DNA from: Brevundimonas sp. SORGH_AS_0993
GTDB lineage: Bacteria > Pseudomonadota > Alphaproteobacteria > Caulobacterales > Caulobacteraceae
Assembly: GCF_030818545.1 (NCBI RefSeq)
Contig: NZ_JAUTAH010000001.1
Span: forward strand, 625,001 to 689,000
Length of the DNA: 64,000 nucleotides
Direction: 5' to 3'
A program made the translations under genes and the position numbers. This document shows positions 27,117 to 35,992 of this stretch, in pieces (positions within the stretch are counted from its first letter, which is position 1; every line of letters begins with the position of its first letter). Under the pieces are notes generated by a model. The model made no database searches and was not told the origin of the DNA. It saw nothing but the letters and a program-made list of their open reading frames with translations.

Positions 27117-27232
27117 GCGCCGCTCAAAGCCAGCGTTTCCGGGGCTTTCGGTAGCGCCAATAGGCAAGGGGTTTGCGACGCGCCATGTCGATCCTGAACG
27201 GCCCGGATTCGCGGCCGACCGGAGACCCCGCC

Positions 27233-29212
27233 ATGCCCGTCGACGACGATTTCGAACCCCGCCTCGGCCGCCCTGGCGCGCAGGGCAAGGCGCGCGGCCG
27301 GAGCTTCGTGGGTCAGGTCATGAAGGCGGCCAATCTGGCGCGCGGCGGCCGGGCGGCGGGACCGGGCCGACGCGGCTTCACCGGCGCGCGGATCGGACGG
27401 GGTTCCGGCGTCGGTCGGGTGCTGGCTTCGCGCGAACGTTTCGCCGCCTTCCGCCAGCGCCGCGTCGTCATCAAGTCGCGGATCGTTCGTCTCGACGGCG
27501 CCAAGGGCCTCAGTCCGGCCCGCGCCCATCTGCGCTACATCCAGCGCGACGGGGTGACGCGCGAAGGCGCGCCTGGCCGGCTCTATTCGGCCGAGGCGGA
27601 CCAGGCCGACGGCCGTGCCTTCCTCGACCGCCAGGCTGGCGACCGTCATCAGTTCCGCTTCATCGTCTCCGCCGAGGACCGCGCCGAGTACGAAGACCTC
27701 AAGCCCCTGACCCGTCGCCTCATGGCGCAGATGGAACAGGATCTTGGAACCAAGCTCGATTGGGTGGCGGTCGACCATTTCAACACCCGCCATCCCCACA
27801 CGCACGTCATCGTGCGCGGCAAGGACGAGCGCGGCAAGGATCTGATCGTCGCCCGCGAATATCTGACCCAGGGGATGCGCGAGCGGGCCGCCGAACTGGT
27901 GTCGCTCGACCTGGGGCCGCGCGCCGACGTCGAGATCGCCGACCGCCTGCGCGCCGAAATCGGACAGGAGCGGCTGACCACGATTGACCGTCGGCTGATG
28001 CGCGACGGGGATGTCGGCGGCATTGTCGCCGCCGTCGATCTCGATCCGTTCCAGCAGACCCTGCGCGCCGGGCGCTTGCAGACGCTCGGCCGGCTCGGTC
28101 TGGCGCAGGATCTGGGCGGCGGTCGCTGGCGGCTGGAGCCGGGGTTCGACGAGACCCTGAAACGGATGGGCGAGCGCGGCGACATCGTCCGCACAATGCA
28201 GCGCGCCTTCACCGCCCACGGGATCGAGCGTCCGGGGCTGGATGCGGTCATCGCCGATCCCGCGACCATGACGCCCCTGGTCGGTCGGCTGGTCGAGCGC
28301 GGCCTGTCGGACGAACTCAGCGACCGGCATTACCTCATCGTCGACGCCGTGGACGGGCGGCTTCACTATGTCGACATCGGCCGAGGCGAAGCGACCGACC
28401 TCATCCCGAACGGCGCGGTCGTTCGCATCGTCCCCCGGTCGATCGAGGCGCGCGCCGTCGATCATACGGTGGCGGCGGTCGCCGAAGCGAACGGAGGACG
28501 CTACAGCATCGACCTGCATCTGCGTCACGATCCGTCGGCGACGGAGCGGTTCGCGGAGACCCACGTCCGCCGGCTGGAAGCCATCCGCCGGATCACCGGC
28601 GGCGTCGAGCGCGACGCGGACGGCGGCTGGATCATCGCGCCCGACCATGTGGCGCGGGCCGCCGCCTTCGAGGCGCGTCAGTCCTTGGCCGAGCCGGTGA
28701 TCGTGGAAACTCTGTCGTCGATCCCGCTCGACCGGCAGGTCGGTCATGACGGCGCGACCTGGCTGGATCGCGAACTGGTCTCGGCCCAACCGGAACGCTT
28801 GCGCGAAGCAGGGTTCGGCGCCGAGGTCTCGGCGGCCAAGGCCCTGCGCCAGCGCTGGCTGGTCGAGCAGGACTTGGCCGAGGAAGATCAGGGCCGCCTC
28901 GTCTATCGCGCCAACCTCCTGACCCGGCTACGCCAGCGTGAACTGAACCGGGTCGCGGGCGGCCTCTCCGACGACCTGGGCAAGACCTATGTCGAGAGCC
29001 GTTCCGGCGACCGTGTCGAAGGCGTCTATCGCCGCCCGGTCGAACTGGCCTCGGGCCGCTACGCCCTGATCGAGAAGTCGCGGGAATTTACCCTCGTCCC
29101 GTGGCGGCCCGTGCTGGATCGGCATCTCGACCAGTCCGTGTCGGGCGTGATTAAGGGCGACGGGATCAACTGGACCATCGGACGCGGGCGAAGCGGGCCG
29201 ACGGTCTCTTGA
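27233..29212 (+). CDS. Relaxase/mobilization nuclease (VirD2-like, DUF3363 type)
   Basis: This 659-aa protein is expected to nick oriT and pilot the transferred strand. The N-terminal relaxase domain has the histidine triad in DHFNTRHPHTHVIVRG (His182, His189, His191), preceded by the segment around RLMAQMEQDLGTKLDW. The C-terminal DUF3363 region covers roughly 250-659. Upstream starts at 27173 and 27185 are in frame, but ATG 27233 (MPVDDDFEPRLG) matches the usual beginning of the family and follows GGAGA. The partner coupling protein is TraG at 41454, now separated by the cargo block. Confidence 0.88.
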   Translation: MPVDDDFEPRLGRPGAQGKARGRSFVGQVMKAANLARGGRAAGPGRRGFTGARIGRGSGVGRVLASRERFAAFRQRRVVIKSRIVRLDGAKGLSPARAHLRYIQRDGVTREGAPGRLYSAEADQADGRAFLDRQAGDRHQFRFIVSAEDRAEYEDLKPLTRRLMAQMEQDLGTKLDWVAVDHFNTRHPHTHVIVRGKDERGKDLIVAREYLTQGMRERAAELVSLDLGPRADVEIADRLRAEIGQERLTTIDRRLMRDGDVGGIVAAVDLDPFQQTLRAGRLQTLGRLGLAQDLGGGRWRLEPGFDETLKRMGERGDIVRTMQRAFTAHGIERPGLDAVIADPATMTPLVGRLVERGLSDELSDRHYLIVDAVDGRLHYVDIGRGEATDLIPNGAVVRIVPRSIEARAVDHTVAAVAEANGGRYSIDLHLRHDPSATERFAETHVRRLEAIRRITGGVERDADGGWIIAPDHVARAAAFEARQSLAEPVIVETLSSIPLDRQVGHDGATWLDRELVSAQPERLREAGFGAEVSAAKALRQRWLVEQDLAEEDQGRLVYRANLLTRLRQRELNRVAGGLSDDLGKTYVESRSGDRVEGVYRRPVELASGRYALIEKSREFTLVPWRPVLDRHLDQSVSGVIKGDGINWTIGRGRSGPTVS

Positions 29213-29268
29213 ACGTGCAAAGCGCGTGCGAGATCGCTATATTAGTTCTTACGATTCAGGAGATGAAA

Positions 29269-29463
29269 ATGGCGGGAGCGAAGACGATGGCGAACACCAA
29301 GGGCGTGACGCTAGGCCTGTCGCGCTTCGCCCGCATCAGCGCGGTCGAGGGCCTTCGCTTGTCCGACACCGCCGAGCGGGAATTTTGCGAGGACGACCGT
29401 CGAGAGGTCACGGCCGAACAGCGACGCGAGCGCATCATCGCCAAGTACGCCGCAAACGGCTGA
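29269..29463 (+). CDS. Putative antitoxin of the Fic toxin
   Basis: This 64-aa protein sits directly before a Fic gene. It contains RFARISAVEGLRLS, resembling the inhibitory helix of class I Fic antitoxins ([ST]xxxE[GN]), although here the serine is three rather than four positions before Glu-Gly. The C-terminal RREVTAEQRRERIIAKYAANG stretch is basic and helical. ATG 29269 has AGGAG at 6-base spacing, better than ATG 29263. A TATATT at about 29239 may be part of the promoter. Function is inferred mostly from position and size. Confidence 0.7.
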   Translation: MAGAKTMANTKGVTLGLSRFARISAVEGLRLSDTAEREFCEDDRREVTAEQRRERIIAKYAANG

Positions 29464-29471
29464 CCCGACGG

Positions 29472-30047
29472 GTGTACGAGGCGTTCGACGATCCCTACTG
29501 CTATCCGGGTACGCTCGTTCTTCGCAACAGGCTGGGATTGAAAGATCCCGAGGCGCTTGAAGCCTTCGAGACCGAGATCAGCACGGCTCGCGCTGCGGAG
29601 CCGCTGCCCAGGGGACGGCTCAGCGTAACCCACTATCGCGCTGTCCATCGCCACCTCTTTCAGGACGTCTATAACTGGGCGGGCGAGTTTCGGACGGTGC
29701 GGATCGCCAAAGGGGGAAATGCCTTCTGCTTCCCCGAGTATATCGCGCCGGAGATGGCGAAGCTGTTTGCGCGCCTGCGGGGTGAGGCATGGCTCCGCGA
29801 CCGCGACACGATTACGTTCGTTGACGGCGCGACCGCCTTCCTCAGCGCCCTCAACCAGATCCATCCGTTCCGCGAGGGCAATGGCCGCACGCAGCTCGCC
29901 TTCCTTGCGGTCCTCGCCGATCGGGCCGGCCATCGGCTGGAGTTCGATCGGCTCCGCCCGGACGCCATGCTCCATGCCATGATCGCCAGCTTCCACGACG
30001 AGACCGACCCGCTGCGCGTGTTGCTGGCAGCGCTGGTCGCCGACTGA
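29472..30047 (+). CDS. Fic/DOC-family toxin (AMP-transferase)
   Basis: This is a 191-aa Fic protein, expected to transfer AMP onto a host target such as topoisomerase subunits. The active-site loop HPFREGNGR is at 131-139, and the upstream flap region has VYNWAGEFRTVRIAKGG. The arginine normally three positions after the loop is Leu142, a variant of the HxFx[DE]GNGRxxR pattern. The start is uncertain. GTG 29472 lies 9 bases after the antitoxin stop, while homologous sequence (LTRR) extends slightly upstream without a standard start. With the antitoxin it probably stabilises the element. Confidence 0.82.
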   Translation: MYEAFDDPYCYPGTLVLRNRLGLKDPEALEAFETEISTARAAEPLPRGRLSVTHYRAVHRHLFQDVYNWAGEFRTVRIAKGGNAFCFPEYIAPEMAKLFARLRGEAWLRDRDTITFVDGATAFLSALNQIHPFREGNGRTQLAFLAVLADRAGHRLEFDRLRPDAMLHAMIASFHDETDPLRVLLAALVAD

Positions 30048-30243
30048 GGTCACAGGCCGCCCGGGCCGCGTGACCTCGCCTTGGACGCGGCATCTGATAT
30101 CTTTGAAGCGCCGACCAAGGTCGACCACCACCAGCGAACTATCCGTACACTGGCGGATGCGGCTGAGGGATGCGGCGGACCGCTGCTCACGAGGATCGGG
30201 CCAGGCTCGTGAACACCTGTGAACTGGCAGGCGCGCATGCCGC

Positions 30244-30590
30244 TCATCCGACGTTAACGCGGTCGCTTACCAGCGTCACCTTGGCGACCAGGCCTTCGCC
30301 CTGCCGGTGGTGCAGGGTCAGCGACCCACCCAGCTCGACGGCAAAGTCACGGGCGATCGTCAGCCCAAGCCCGATCCCGCCTGCCTGGCGGCTGCGCGAT
30401 GTTTCCGCCCGGACGAACGGCTCTATGATCCGTTCGAGGTCGGCATCGGCGACACTTGGTCTTTTGTCCGCGACAGTGACTTGAATGCCGCGCGGCAGCT
30501 CGATCACGGACACCTCAACATCGGCCGTATAGCGAACGGCACTGTCCACCAAGTTCGCGACGATACGGCCTACCTTGATGGGCGGCAGAC
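30244..30590 (-). pseudogene. Fragment of a sensor histidine kinase ATPase domain
   Basis: The - strand encodes IVANLVDSAVRYT (N-box), VTVADKRPSV and GGIGLGLTIARDFAVELGG (G2 region), then stops at 30244. This is only the last about 115 residues of a two-component kinase. The phosphoacceptor domain and membrane part are missing, and homology ceases at about 30590. An ATG at 30552 could start a 102-aa product, but it would have no sensor or histidine. It marks a cut point at the left edge of the cargo block. Confidence 0.75.
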
Positions 30591-30989
30591 AAAGTCAGGT
30601 AGTTGGCGGTCGCTAGAAGGGATTGGCTGGTTGACCAGCCACTGTTTCGAGTCCTCACCGGTTGCAGACATTCCCAAAACTGATCTGGGGCGCCGCCTTC
30701 ACGTCTCTATTGGATCATTCGTTCCGCAAGATGTGGATTGCAAAGTGGAAACAGCGCGCGCATGAAACAACCAGAGCTTGAGTGGGCTTATGAGACGATC
30801 GACTGCGCTGGATGCGGATAGCCGCCGCATTCTGGTTTCCAACGACTTTGGCGACTACGCCAGCCTATTCGACGCCTTCAGAGCAAATCGGGGGCCGCGC
30901 TTTCAGTCAGGCGGAGATCCGTCAGATTGTAAGTAGAGTTCAGACCGCGCTTGCTGTGCGTGGATATCAACGCTGTCCACAGCAACCGG
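30591..30989. other. Degraded stretch, possibly a broken gene
   Basis: No complete gene is supported. Two short + frames look coding-like: 30790-30936 (48 aa, with SRRILVSNDFGDYASLFDAF) and the end of the frame 30812-30994 (FSQAEIRQIVSRVQTALAVRGY). A one-base change in the G-run near 30892 would join them into one protein, so this may be a frameshifted gene. Confidence 0.4.
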
Positions 30990-30990
30990 A

Positions 30991-31683
30991 ATGATCCATC
31001 TCGGATACCTCCGCTTCCTAGCGGGCTTGCACGGCGGACCGTCAGGTCTGCGGGCTCGCTTAAGCCCAGGTACGCCGATTGAGGTGCTAGTCAGCGCCTT
31101 CGGCGACGACATCAAGCTGGATCTTCACGCGCGTCCCGGTCTCTTGACGGCGCTCCGCGACCCTCGGGACGCCGTCTTCTTCCCTGCGCTTGAGCTGCTG
31201 CAGATGCTGGTGGCTGAGACTAACGTGTGGACGAAGCGGCAAATGGGAGCCGAGGTCGCAGCGGCTCTTCTCGACCGTGTGTTCGAGAAAGCCGAACTGG
31301 ATGTGGGCACGGGGCGGGCTCGGATCAACGAGCGTGCGGAGGAAGCCCGCCGCCTCGGGTTAGCTTCCCTGTCGGAGCTGACGGACACCTTGGGAGATCG
31401 GAGGATGACGATCCAAACCGAGCGGCTGTACAGGCTCCAAGGTGAACACCATCGGAAAGGTGGGCTTCAGATTTTGCAATCAGACCTTGCCGCAATTCGC
31501 CCGTTGTCCAGCGAAGAAGACTTCGCGTGGTCGGAAGTCCTTCGTGCGGTCCGTGCCCCCAACCACGCGCGAGTCGCATCCTATTTCCAGCGCAACCGGA
31601 CCCTCAGCGGCGTCTTTGTTAGCCGGCAAACTTCGGGACTCGGTCCGCGACGCGACCGCCCCGCCGCGCCACTTAATCGGTAG
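30991..31683 (+). CDS. Unrecognised protein, cargo region
   Basis: This 230-aa open frame has balanced amino-acid composition and helical segments for the first about 150 residues (for example FFPALELLQMLVAETNVWTKRQM). The last about 30 residues are basic and look less genuine. I do not recognise any family. ATG 30991 overlaps the end of the preceding short frame (ATGA), consistent with an operon partner that is now broken. It lies just before the SIR2 operon, on the opposite strand and convergent with it. An 8-bp inverted repeat at 31666-31689 overlaps the stop and may terminate it. Confidence 0.45.
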   Translation: MIHLGYLRFLAGLHGGPSGLRARLSPGTPIEVLVSAFGDDIKLDLHARPGLLTALRDPRDAVFFPALELLQMLVAETNVWTKRQMGAEVAAALLDRVFEKAELDVGTGRARINERAEEARRLGLASLSELTDTLGDRRMTIQTERLYRLQGEHHRKGGLQILQSDLAAIRPLSSEEDFAWSEVLRAVRAPNHARVASYFQRNRTLSGVFVSRQTSGLGPRRDRPAAPLNR

Positions 31684-31689
31684 TGGCGC
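31666..31689. terminator. 8-bp inverted repeat between convergent genes
   Basis: GCGCCACT (31666-31673) is complementary to AGTGGCGC (31682-31689), with an 8-base loop. There is no strong T-run. It lies at the stop of the unrecognised gene and upstream of the end of the convergent DUF4020-like gene. Confidence 0.35.
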
Positions 31690-31854
31690 CAGGACGCCGG
31701 CGGTTGGAGCGACCGGCGCCCGACCCCATGCTGAGTCCGAGGTCGCAACATCAGTTTCCTTGGGGGCAGTGATCACACGAACCTTCAGCGGGCCGGCTGG
31801 GCTGGATCGACGCCTCGGGCTCTGACACCAGCTTCAAAATCGTTGTTTCTAGGT

Positions 31855-34485
31855 CTAGCGTCGCGCCAAGGCGGCAAGCCGCGCGAACCGTCGGTCGTTC
31901 ACGGCTCCCGACCAGCGGGCCGTCATCGCGGTGAGGGCGACATCGAGGTCGTGCGGAATAACCGCCCCTTCTTCCTCGCCGATAGTCCGGTCCAAAAGGG
32001 TGAGCATCGACCTGGCCTCTGGCTGGGTCCGCGGGAACTTGAGTTCGCGACCTCCTCCGTCTTCACGGACATAGAGTCGGTACTCCCAAAGGGACCACAC
32101 GTCGAACGGCATCAGATAATCGCCTAGAGCAGCAACGGCCTCCGAAAAGGCCGTATCAGCCGCCGCCGGCAGGGCGGCGAATGCGTCGGCCACCTCGGAG
32201 GATTGGACGGACCGGTCCCGGGGCCAGCCGCGCGCCAAGATGGGCAGGACGCCAGAGGTGAAGGTTTCCTCCGGTGCCCTAGCGTCGGCGACAAAGCGGG
32301 TCAGGGCGCGCGCGCAAACCGCTCGGATCTGAGGTCCGCCAAGTCTCAGGATCTGTTCGACCTCCACCAGACTCACCGGCGGGTCGGTCCCGCCGCGTAA
32401 TGCTATGGCCACGGGCAGGATCAGGCGTTCGGCCAGTCGCGATCGCACGTCTGGCGACAGGCGATCATCGAGGATTCGGCGCACCATCTCCGTGGCGATC
32501 ATGTTTAAAGCGTCTGGGGCAAGCAGGCCGATACGGGCGATGGCGTCCCAGAGTTCAGGCGCCACCCCGTCTTGGGCCGCCAGCGGTCCGAGCAGCCTGG
32601 CCTGCGTCCAGGCCGGATCGACATGATTGAGGAAGGGCACCTGAAGCAGGAGGCGGTATAGCCCCTGTCTCCCCCCTTCGCCGGGCGTGTCGACGATGAG
32701 ATCCCGCGCCTGCACCAAGGCGGGGTCCTCGAACGCCGTTTTTGCCGCGTCGCCTTTGGGGAACAGCCCGAAGTAAGCCGACATCATCCGGCCGGCCGCC
32801 GTATTGAGTGAAAGTGAGGCTAGGCGTTCGGCGGGCGCCTCATCGAATGGCGCGTCGTCCGCAGTTTTCGTCTCCGCCACGGTGGCGGCGGCGGCATAAG
32901 GCCACCACTCCAGCCAGAGCGGTAACATGCGCGCATCGTCTGGCAGCCGACCTAGAGCTTCCTCAAATAGGTGTGCGACACCGGGCGCCGCCGCCTTACG
33001 GGCTGAGCCCGGAACGCCGCCAAGAAGGTCGATGAAGTCGGAAACCTGCGCCGTCTCCATCCACCCCGCATCACCTTCCTCCACACCGATCCGGTCGCGG
33101 ATCGCGAAGGCGAGGGCACCGACGATCCGGCCTCGGCTCAGAAGCGCCGGCTCCGCCCGCATCCGGTCGAATACCGCCCTCCAGTTCGCTCCTATGGCTT
33201 CTAAGGTTTTGCGGCCGTCAGTGTAGGGGTTATCAGTCAGGGCCGCCTCGATCTCAGCGAAAGCGGTCGCCGAGGTCAGATCGAGATCAAGCCGCGACTT
33301 CGATGGGACATAGCTGTCGCCGGTCCTGTAGAGATCGTCGTTCCCCCAAATAGCCTCGAGGTAGGCACGGTCGGCCAACCAAGCGATCGAGCCTGCGGTC
33401 AGTACCGTGCCCGCCTTCTGCATCCGCCGCAACTCGGCATAGGCGTCCCCGATCTGCCGTTCGTCGCGGCGGGCGCGCGACAGGTCCCGGCGGAAGAGGC
33501 GGGCTGGCGGCCCCCGGCGAATCCGGCGCTCTAACTGATCGCGGACATCGGCGGTCAGATCCCCGTGTCGGCGACTGCGGAGCTCGGCGAATTCCGGATA
33601 GGCATGGACGCCCCAGAGCTCCTCCTGAGACATTGAAAGGGCCCAAGGGTTGAGCCGGTCGGCCGGAACGACGGCGGGATCGAGCGCGGCGGCAGCCCAA
33701 AGACGGCGGGCGATAGGCCAATCTTTCAGAGCCAGCCCGTCGACCCGCTTCGTGGCGGCCGCAGAATCGAGTGCGCTCAGTCGAGAAAGGGCCGCGCTGA
33801 CCAAGCGTGTAATCGGCATGAAACCGCCGCGATATTTGTCAGGGTCCTTGTCGTCCCCGTCGGCGGCCATTTTGCCATCGCTGTCGACTGGATAGACCCG
33901 CGCGATCCAGTTAGCAGACCAGGTTAGTCCTAGTCGATCGGCCTGATGCAGCCCGGAGAACAGCATGCCTTGCGCGCGGTCGAGTAGTTCCTCCCACACA
34001 CGAGCGTCATCGCAATCCGCCAGTCCGATCTCGGCCAGCCGAACATGGTGGTCAGGCTCGATGTCCAGCGAGAGCAGGTCCGCGACCGTTCGGGGTTTGC
34101 CACGCACCGGCTCCCGGAGTGGGCTGCGGGGCCTAATCTTCAATCTGGGTGCCGCCAGATCAACGATGGAGCCGACAAAGATCCGGGGATCGATCCCGCG
34201 CCGGATAGCGTCCTTGATCTCGATGAAGGTCATGTCGGGATCTTCGGCGGTTCCGTCACGCCAAGCCTCAATCACGCAGCGCCACGCCGTCATGTAGAGT
34301 TCCGGCAAGGCTTCCGCTCGCGAGAAGACGGCGTCACGCACGGCGCGCCGCTGGGCATCCGCGCTCGGGCCTAGCGCCGCCGCCCAAACCAAGACCGTCC
34401 GATCCTGTAGACGACCCTCAATGAACAGGCGGGTTGCGCGTCGCACATGGTCATCGACGGGGCGGGGTGTACGACGTCCCATCAT
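31855..34485 (-). CDS. Large partner protein of the SIR2 operon, DUF4020-like C-terminus
   Basis: This 876-aa, largely helical protein is probably cytoplasmic, with no signal peptide or membrane segment. The last about 120 residues (FSEAVAALGDYLMPFDVWSL, then RTQPEARSMLTLLDRTIGEE, DRRFARLAAL) fit the pattern I recall for DUF4020, a domain often fused behind SIR2 in candidate defence proteins. The rest resembles an array of helical repeats and may act as the sensor. The start (34485 or 34482) overlaps the SIR2 stop in an ATGA arrangement. The DUF4020 assignment is from memory and unverified. Confidence 0.65.
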   Translation of the reverse strand: MMGRRTPRPVDDHVRRATRLFIEGRLQDRTVLVWAAALGPSADAQRRAVRDAVFSRAEALPELYMTAWRCVIEAWRDGTAEDPDMTFIEIKDAIRRGIDPRIFVGSIVDLAAPRLKIRPRSPLREPVRGKPRTVADLLSLDIEPDHHVRLAEIGLADCDDARVWEELLDRAQGMLFSGLHQADRLGLTWSANWIARVYPVDSDGKMAADGDDKDPDKYRGGFMPITRLVSAALSRLSALDSAAATKRVDGLALKDWPIARRLWAAAALDPAVVPADRLNPWALSMSQEELWGVHAYPEFAELRSRRHGDLTADVRDQLERRIRRGPPARLFRRDLSRARRDERQIGDAYAELRRMQKAGTVLTAGSIAWLADRAYLEAIWGNDDLYRTGDSYVPSKSRLDLDLTSATAFAEIEAALTDNPYTDGRKTLEAIGANWRAVFDRMRAEPALLSRGRIVGALAFAIRDRIGVEEGDAGWMETAQVSDFIDLLGGVPGSARKAAAPGVAHLFEEALGRLPDDARMLPLWLEWWPYAAAATVAETKTADDAPFDEAPAERLASLSLNTAAGRMMSAYFGLFPKGDAAKTAFEDPALVQARDLIVDTPGEGGRQGLYRLLLQVPFLNHVDPAWTQARLLGPLAAQDGVAPELWDAIARIGLLAPDALNMIATEMVRRILDDRLSPDVRSRLAERLILPVAIALRGGTDPPVSLVEVEQILRLGGPQIRAVCARALTRFVADARAPEETFTSGVLPILARGWPRDRSVQSSEVADAFAALPAAADTAFSEAVAALGDYLMPFDVWSLWEYRLYVREDGGGRELKFPRTQPEARSMLTLLDRTIGEEEGAVIPHDLDVALTAMTARWSGAVNDRRFARLAALARR

Positions 34486-35675
34486 GAGCTCGACCTAGGT
34501 TCGCGCAGCACCTTGATCGCCTCATCGAGCCAGCCAGGGTCAGCGCCGATCTGGCCAAGGAACCGGGCTAGAGTGCCCTGTTCAGTTCTGAGGGCGCGCC
34601 GGAAGATGTAGCCGAACAGCGCTACATCGGCCTCCGCAGCCTCGCCTCGAGGCTTGCTACAGACTTGCTTGAGCTTTCTTCGGGCCCACCGATCTTCTCC
34701 GGTTGGCGGAATGCTCGCCGCCCAGGCCTTCAGCAACCTGGCGAGCTCTTCATGTTGGTCGGCCTTGTCATAACAGATCGGAATAATGGAACGCGCCGAC
34801 CAGTCTTCGCCGATGGTGAGATCCCCCGCGTCCCGTGGTGCAAACACGTAGCGATCCTTCAGATCAGGGAAATGCAGGCTGTCGCCCGCCACCGCGTTCA
34901 TCAGATAGCGGAACGGCGGATCGTTGACGCTGTAGCCGACGATGACAAGGTGGAAGATGCGCGCGGCGTCATAGATAAAATCCGCCGTCAGCCGCCGCCT
35001 GAGATAAAGATCTCCGAAGTCTTGGTCGGTAAGGACAAGCTGACGCGATTGCTTCGCATCCAATACTCCGTGGATGTGAAAGACGCCGTTGAAGCCCGGC
35101 CCACTACTGGCCCTCGGCAGGCCTTCCAGTCCGTAGCTGGCGACTTTCTCAGGTCTCGCCGCCTCCTCGTGCAGCCGGTCGAAGTTGGTCGTCGCGACTA
35201 ACAGCTCACCGAAGCGTCGCGCCAGCAGGTTAATCGAGGCATGCAGAGCATTGGGGGATACGGCCGCGTCGAGAACCTCTCGGGCGGCCGCGCGCAGGCT
35301 GCTGACGGGTTCGCTGGCGCGGGCCATACGACGCTCGAGCATACCCAGCACCATGTCGAACTCATTGGAGATGAAGCGCTTGAACTCGGCGCATTGGCGA
35401 GGATCGAGCCCTTCCATGAACGCCTCGATGGCCTTTGGCACGCTCGAAGGCGAAGTCTTTTCCTCGATCCACTCGTACATCGCCTGACCAAGGCGAGCGT
35501 CGAGGCGCTTGGCGATCTCGCAGACAAGTCCCTGAAAATTGGGAAGACTGGAAGGCGCCGGAGCCGAGACTCCTGCCCCGGTGAGAAACAGGACCCGCCC
35601 CTGGTCACGCGCCAGCATCAGGTCTTCGGGCAGACCGGGGAGGTCGTCCTCCAGATAGATCAGGGCTTCGGTCAT
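34482..35675 (-). CDS. SIR2-family protein, putative NAD-depleting defence effector
   Basis: This 397-aa protein has the SIR2-like fold signatures: GAGVS at 33-37, ATTNFD at 161-166, HIHG at 200-203 and VGYSVNDPPFRYLMNA at 246-261. Defence-associated SIR2 proteins hydrolyse NAD on phage infection instead of deacylating proteins. Residues 300-397 form a further helical region. It is the first gene of a two-gene operon with the 876-aa protein, in a block with IetAS. The ATG at 35675 starts directly on the conserved N-terminus. Confidence 0.8.
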   Translation of the reverse strand: MTEALIYLEDDLPGLPEDLMLARDQGRVLFLTGAGVSAPAPSSLPNFQGLVCEIAKRLDARLGQAMYEWIEEKTSPSSVPKAIEAFMEGLDPRQCAEFKRFISNEFDMVLGMLERRMARASEPVSSLRAAAREVLDAAVSPNALHASINLLARRFGELLVATTNFDRLHEEAARPEKVASYGLEGLPRASSGPGFNGVFHIHGVLDAKQSRQLVLTDQDFGDLYLRRRLTADFIYDAARIFHLVIVGYSVNDPPFRYLMNAVAGDSLHFPDLKDRYVFAPRDAGDLTIGEDWSARSIIPICYDKADQHEELARLLKAWAASIPPTGEDRWARRKLKQVCSKPRGEAAEADVALFGYIFRRALRTEQGTLARFLGQIGADPGWLDEAIKVLREPRSSS

Positions 35676-35992
35676 GTCGGCAGTCGAGAGTTCGACACGG
35701 TTTTGCCAGCTCCCGTCAAGCTTGTGGAGGTTGGTATGTCACCGTCAACGCACCGTCGGAGCCGGGGAGTAGTGGGTTTGCTTTTTCCATTCGCCCAAAA
35801 CCGGACCATACGAACCGCAGCTTTGAGTCAGGCACGGTCATTTGCTGATGTCGCAGATGCGCCAAAGGCGCCCATTGGCGCATTCACGGAAACGCGACGC
35901 GCCAAGTCCACACCAAGCTTGGTAAAGCAGCTATAAGGGCGTTACTTCATGAACTGATCGCATCATTCGGCTGGCGGTTGCTGCTAGAGCTG
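35676..35992. other. Intergenic region holding the SIR2 promoter and a direct-repeat copy
   Basis: No gene is supported. It separates the two defence operons. It contains the left copy of a 16-bp direct repeat (35825-35840) and an 8-bp inverted repeat (ATGCGCCA at 35857-35864 with TGGCGCAT at 35876-35883), which could be an operator for the SIR2 operon. Confidence 0.45.
35825..35840 (+). repeat. Left copy of a 16-bp direct repeat flanking the IetAS unit
   Basis: GAGTCAGGCACGGTCA occurs here. It also occurs on the far side of IetAS, where an IS element has split it (39666-39670 joined to 41243-41253). The pair brackets exactly the subtilase/ATPase module. Confidence 0.65.

Larger units (their letters stand above)
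26828..27232. other. 405-bp region upstream of the relaxase, candidate oriT and regulatory region
   Basis: No gene is supported. The stretch holds a hairpin at 27025-27050 and two copies of the palindrome ATGGCGCCAT at 27087-27096 and 27107-27116, followed by a related GCGCCAAT at about 27154. In conjugative elements the transfer origin usually lies next to the relaxase gene, so this is where oriT is expected. The relaxase ribosome site (GGAGA) is at the end. Confidence 0.5.
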
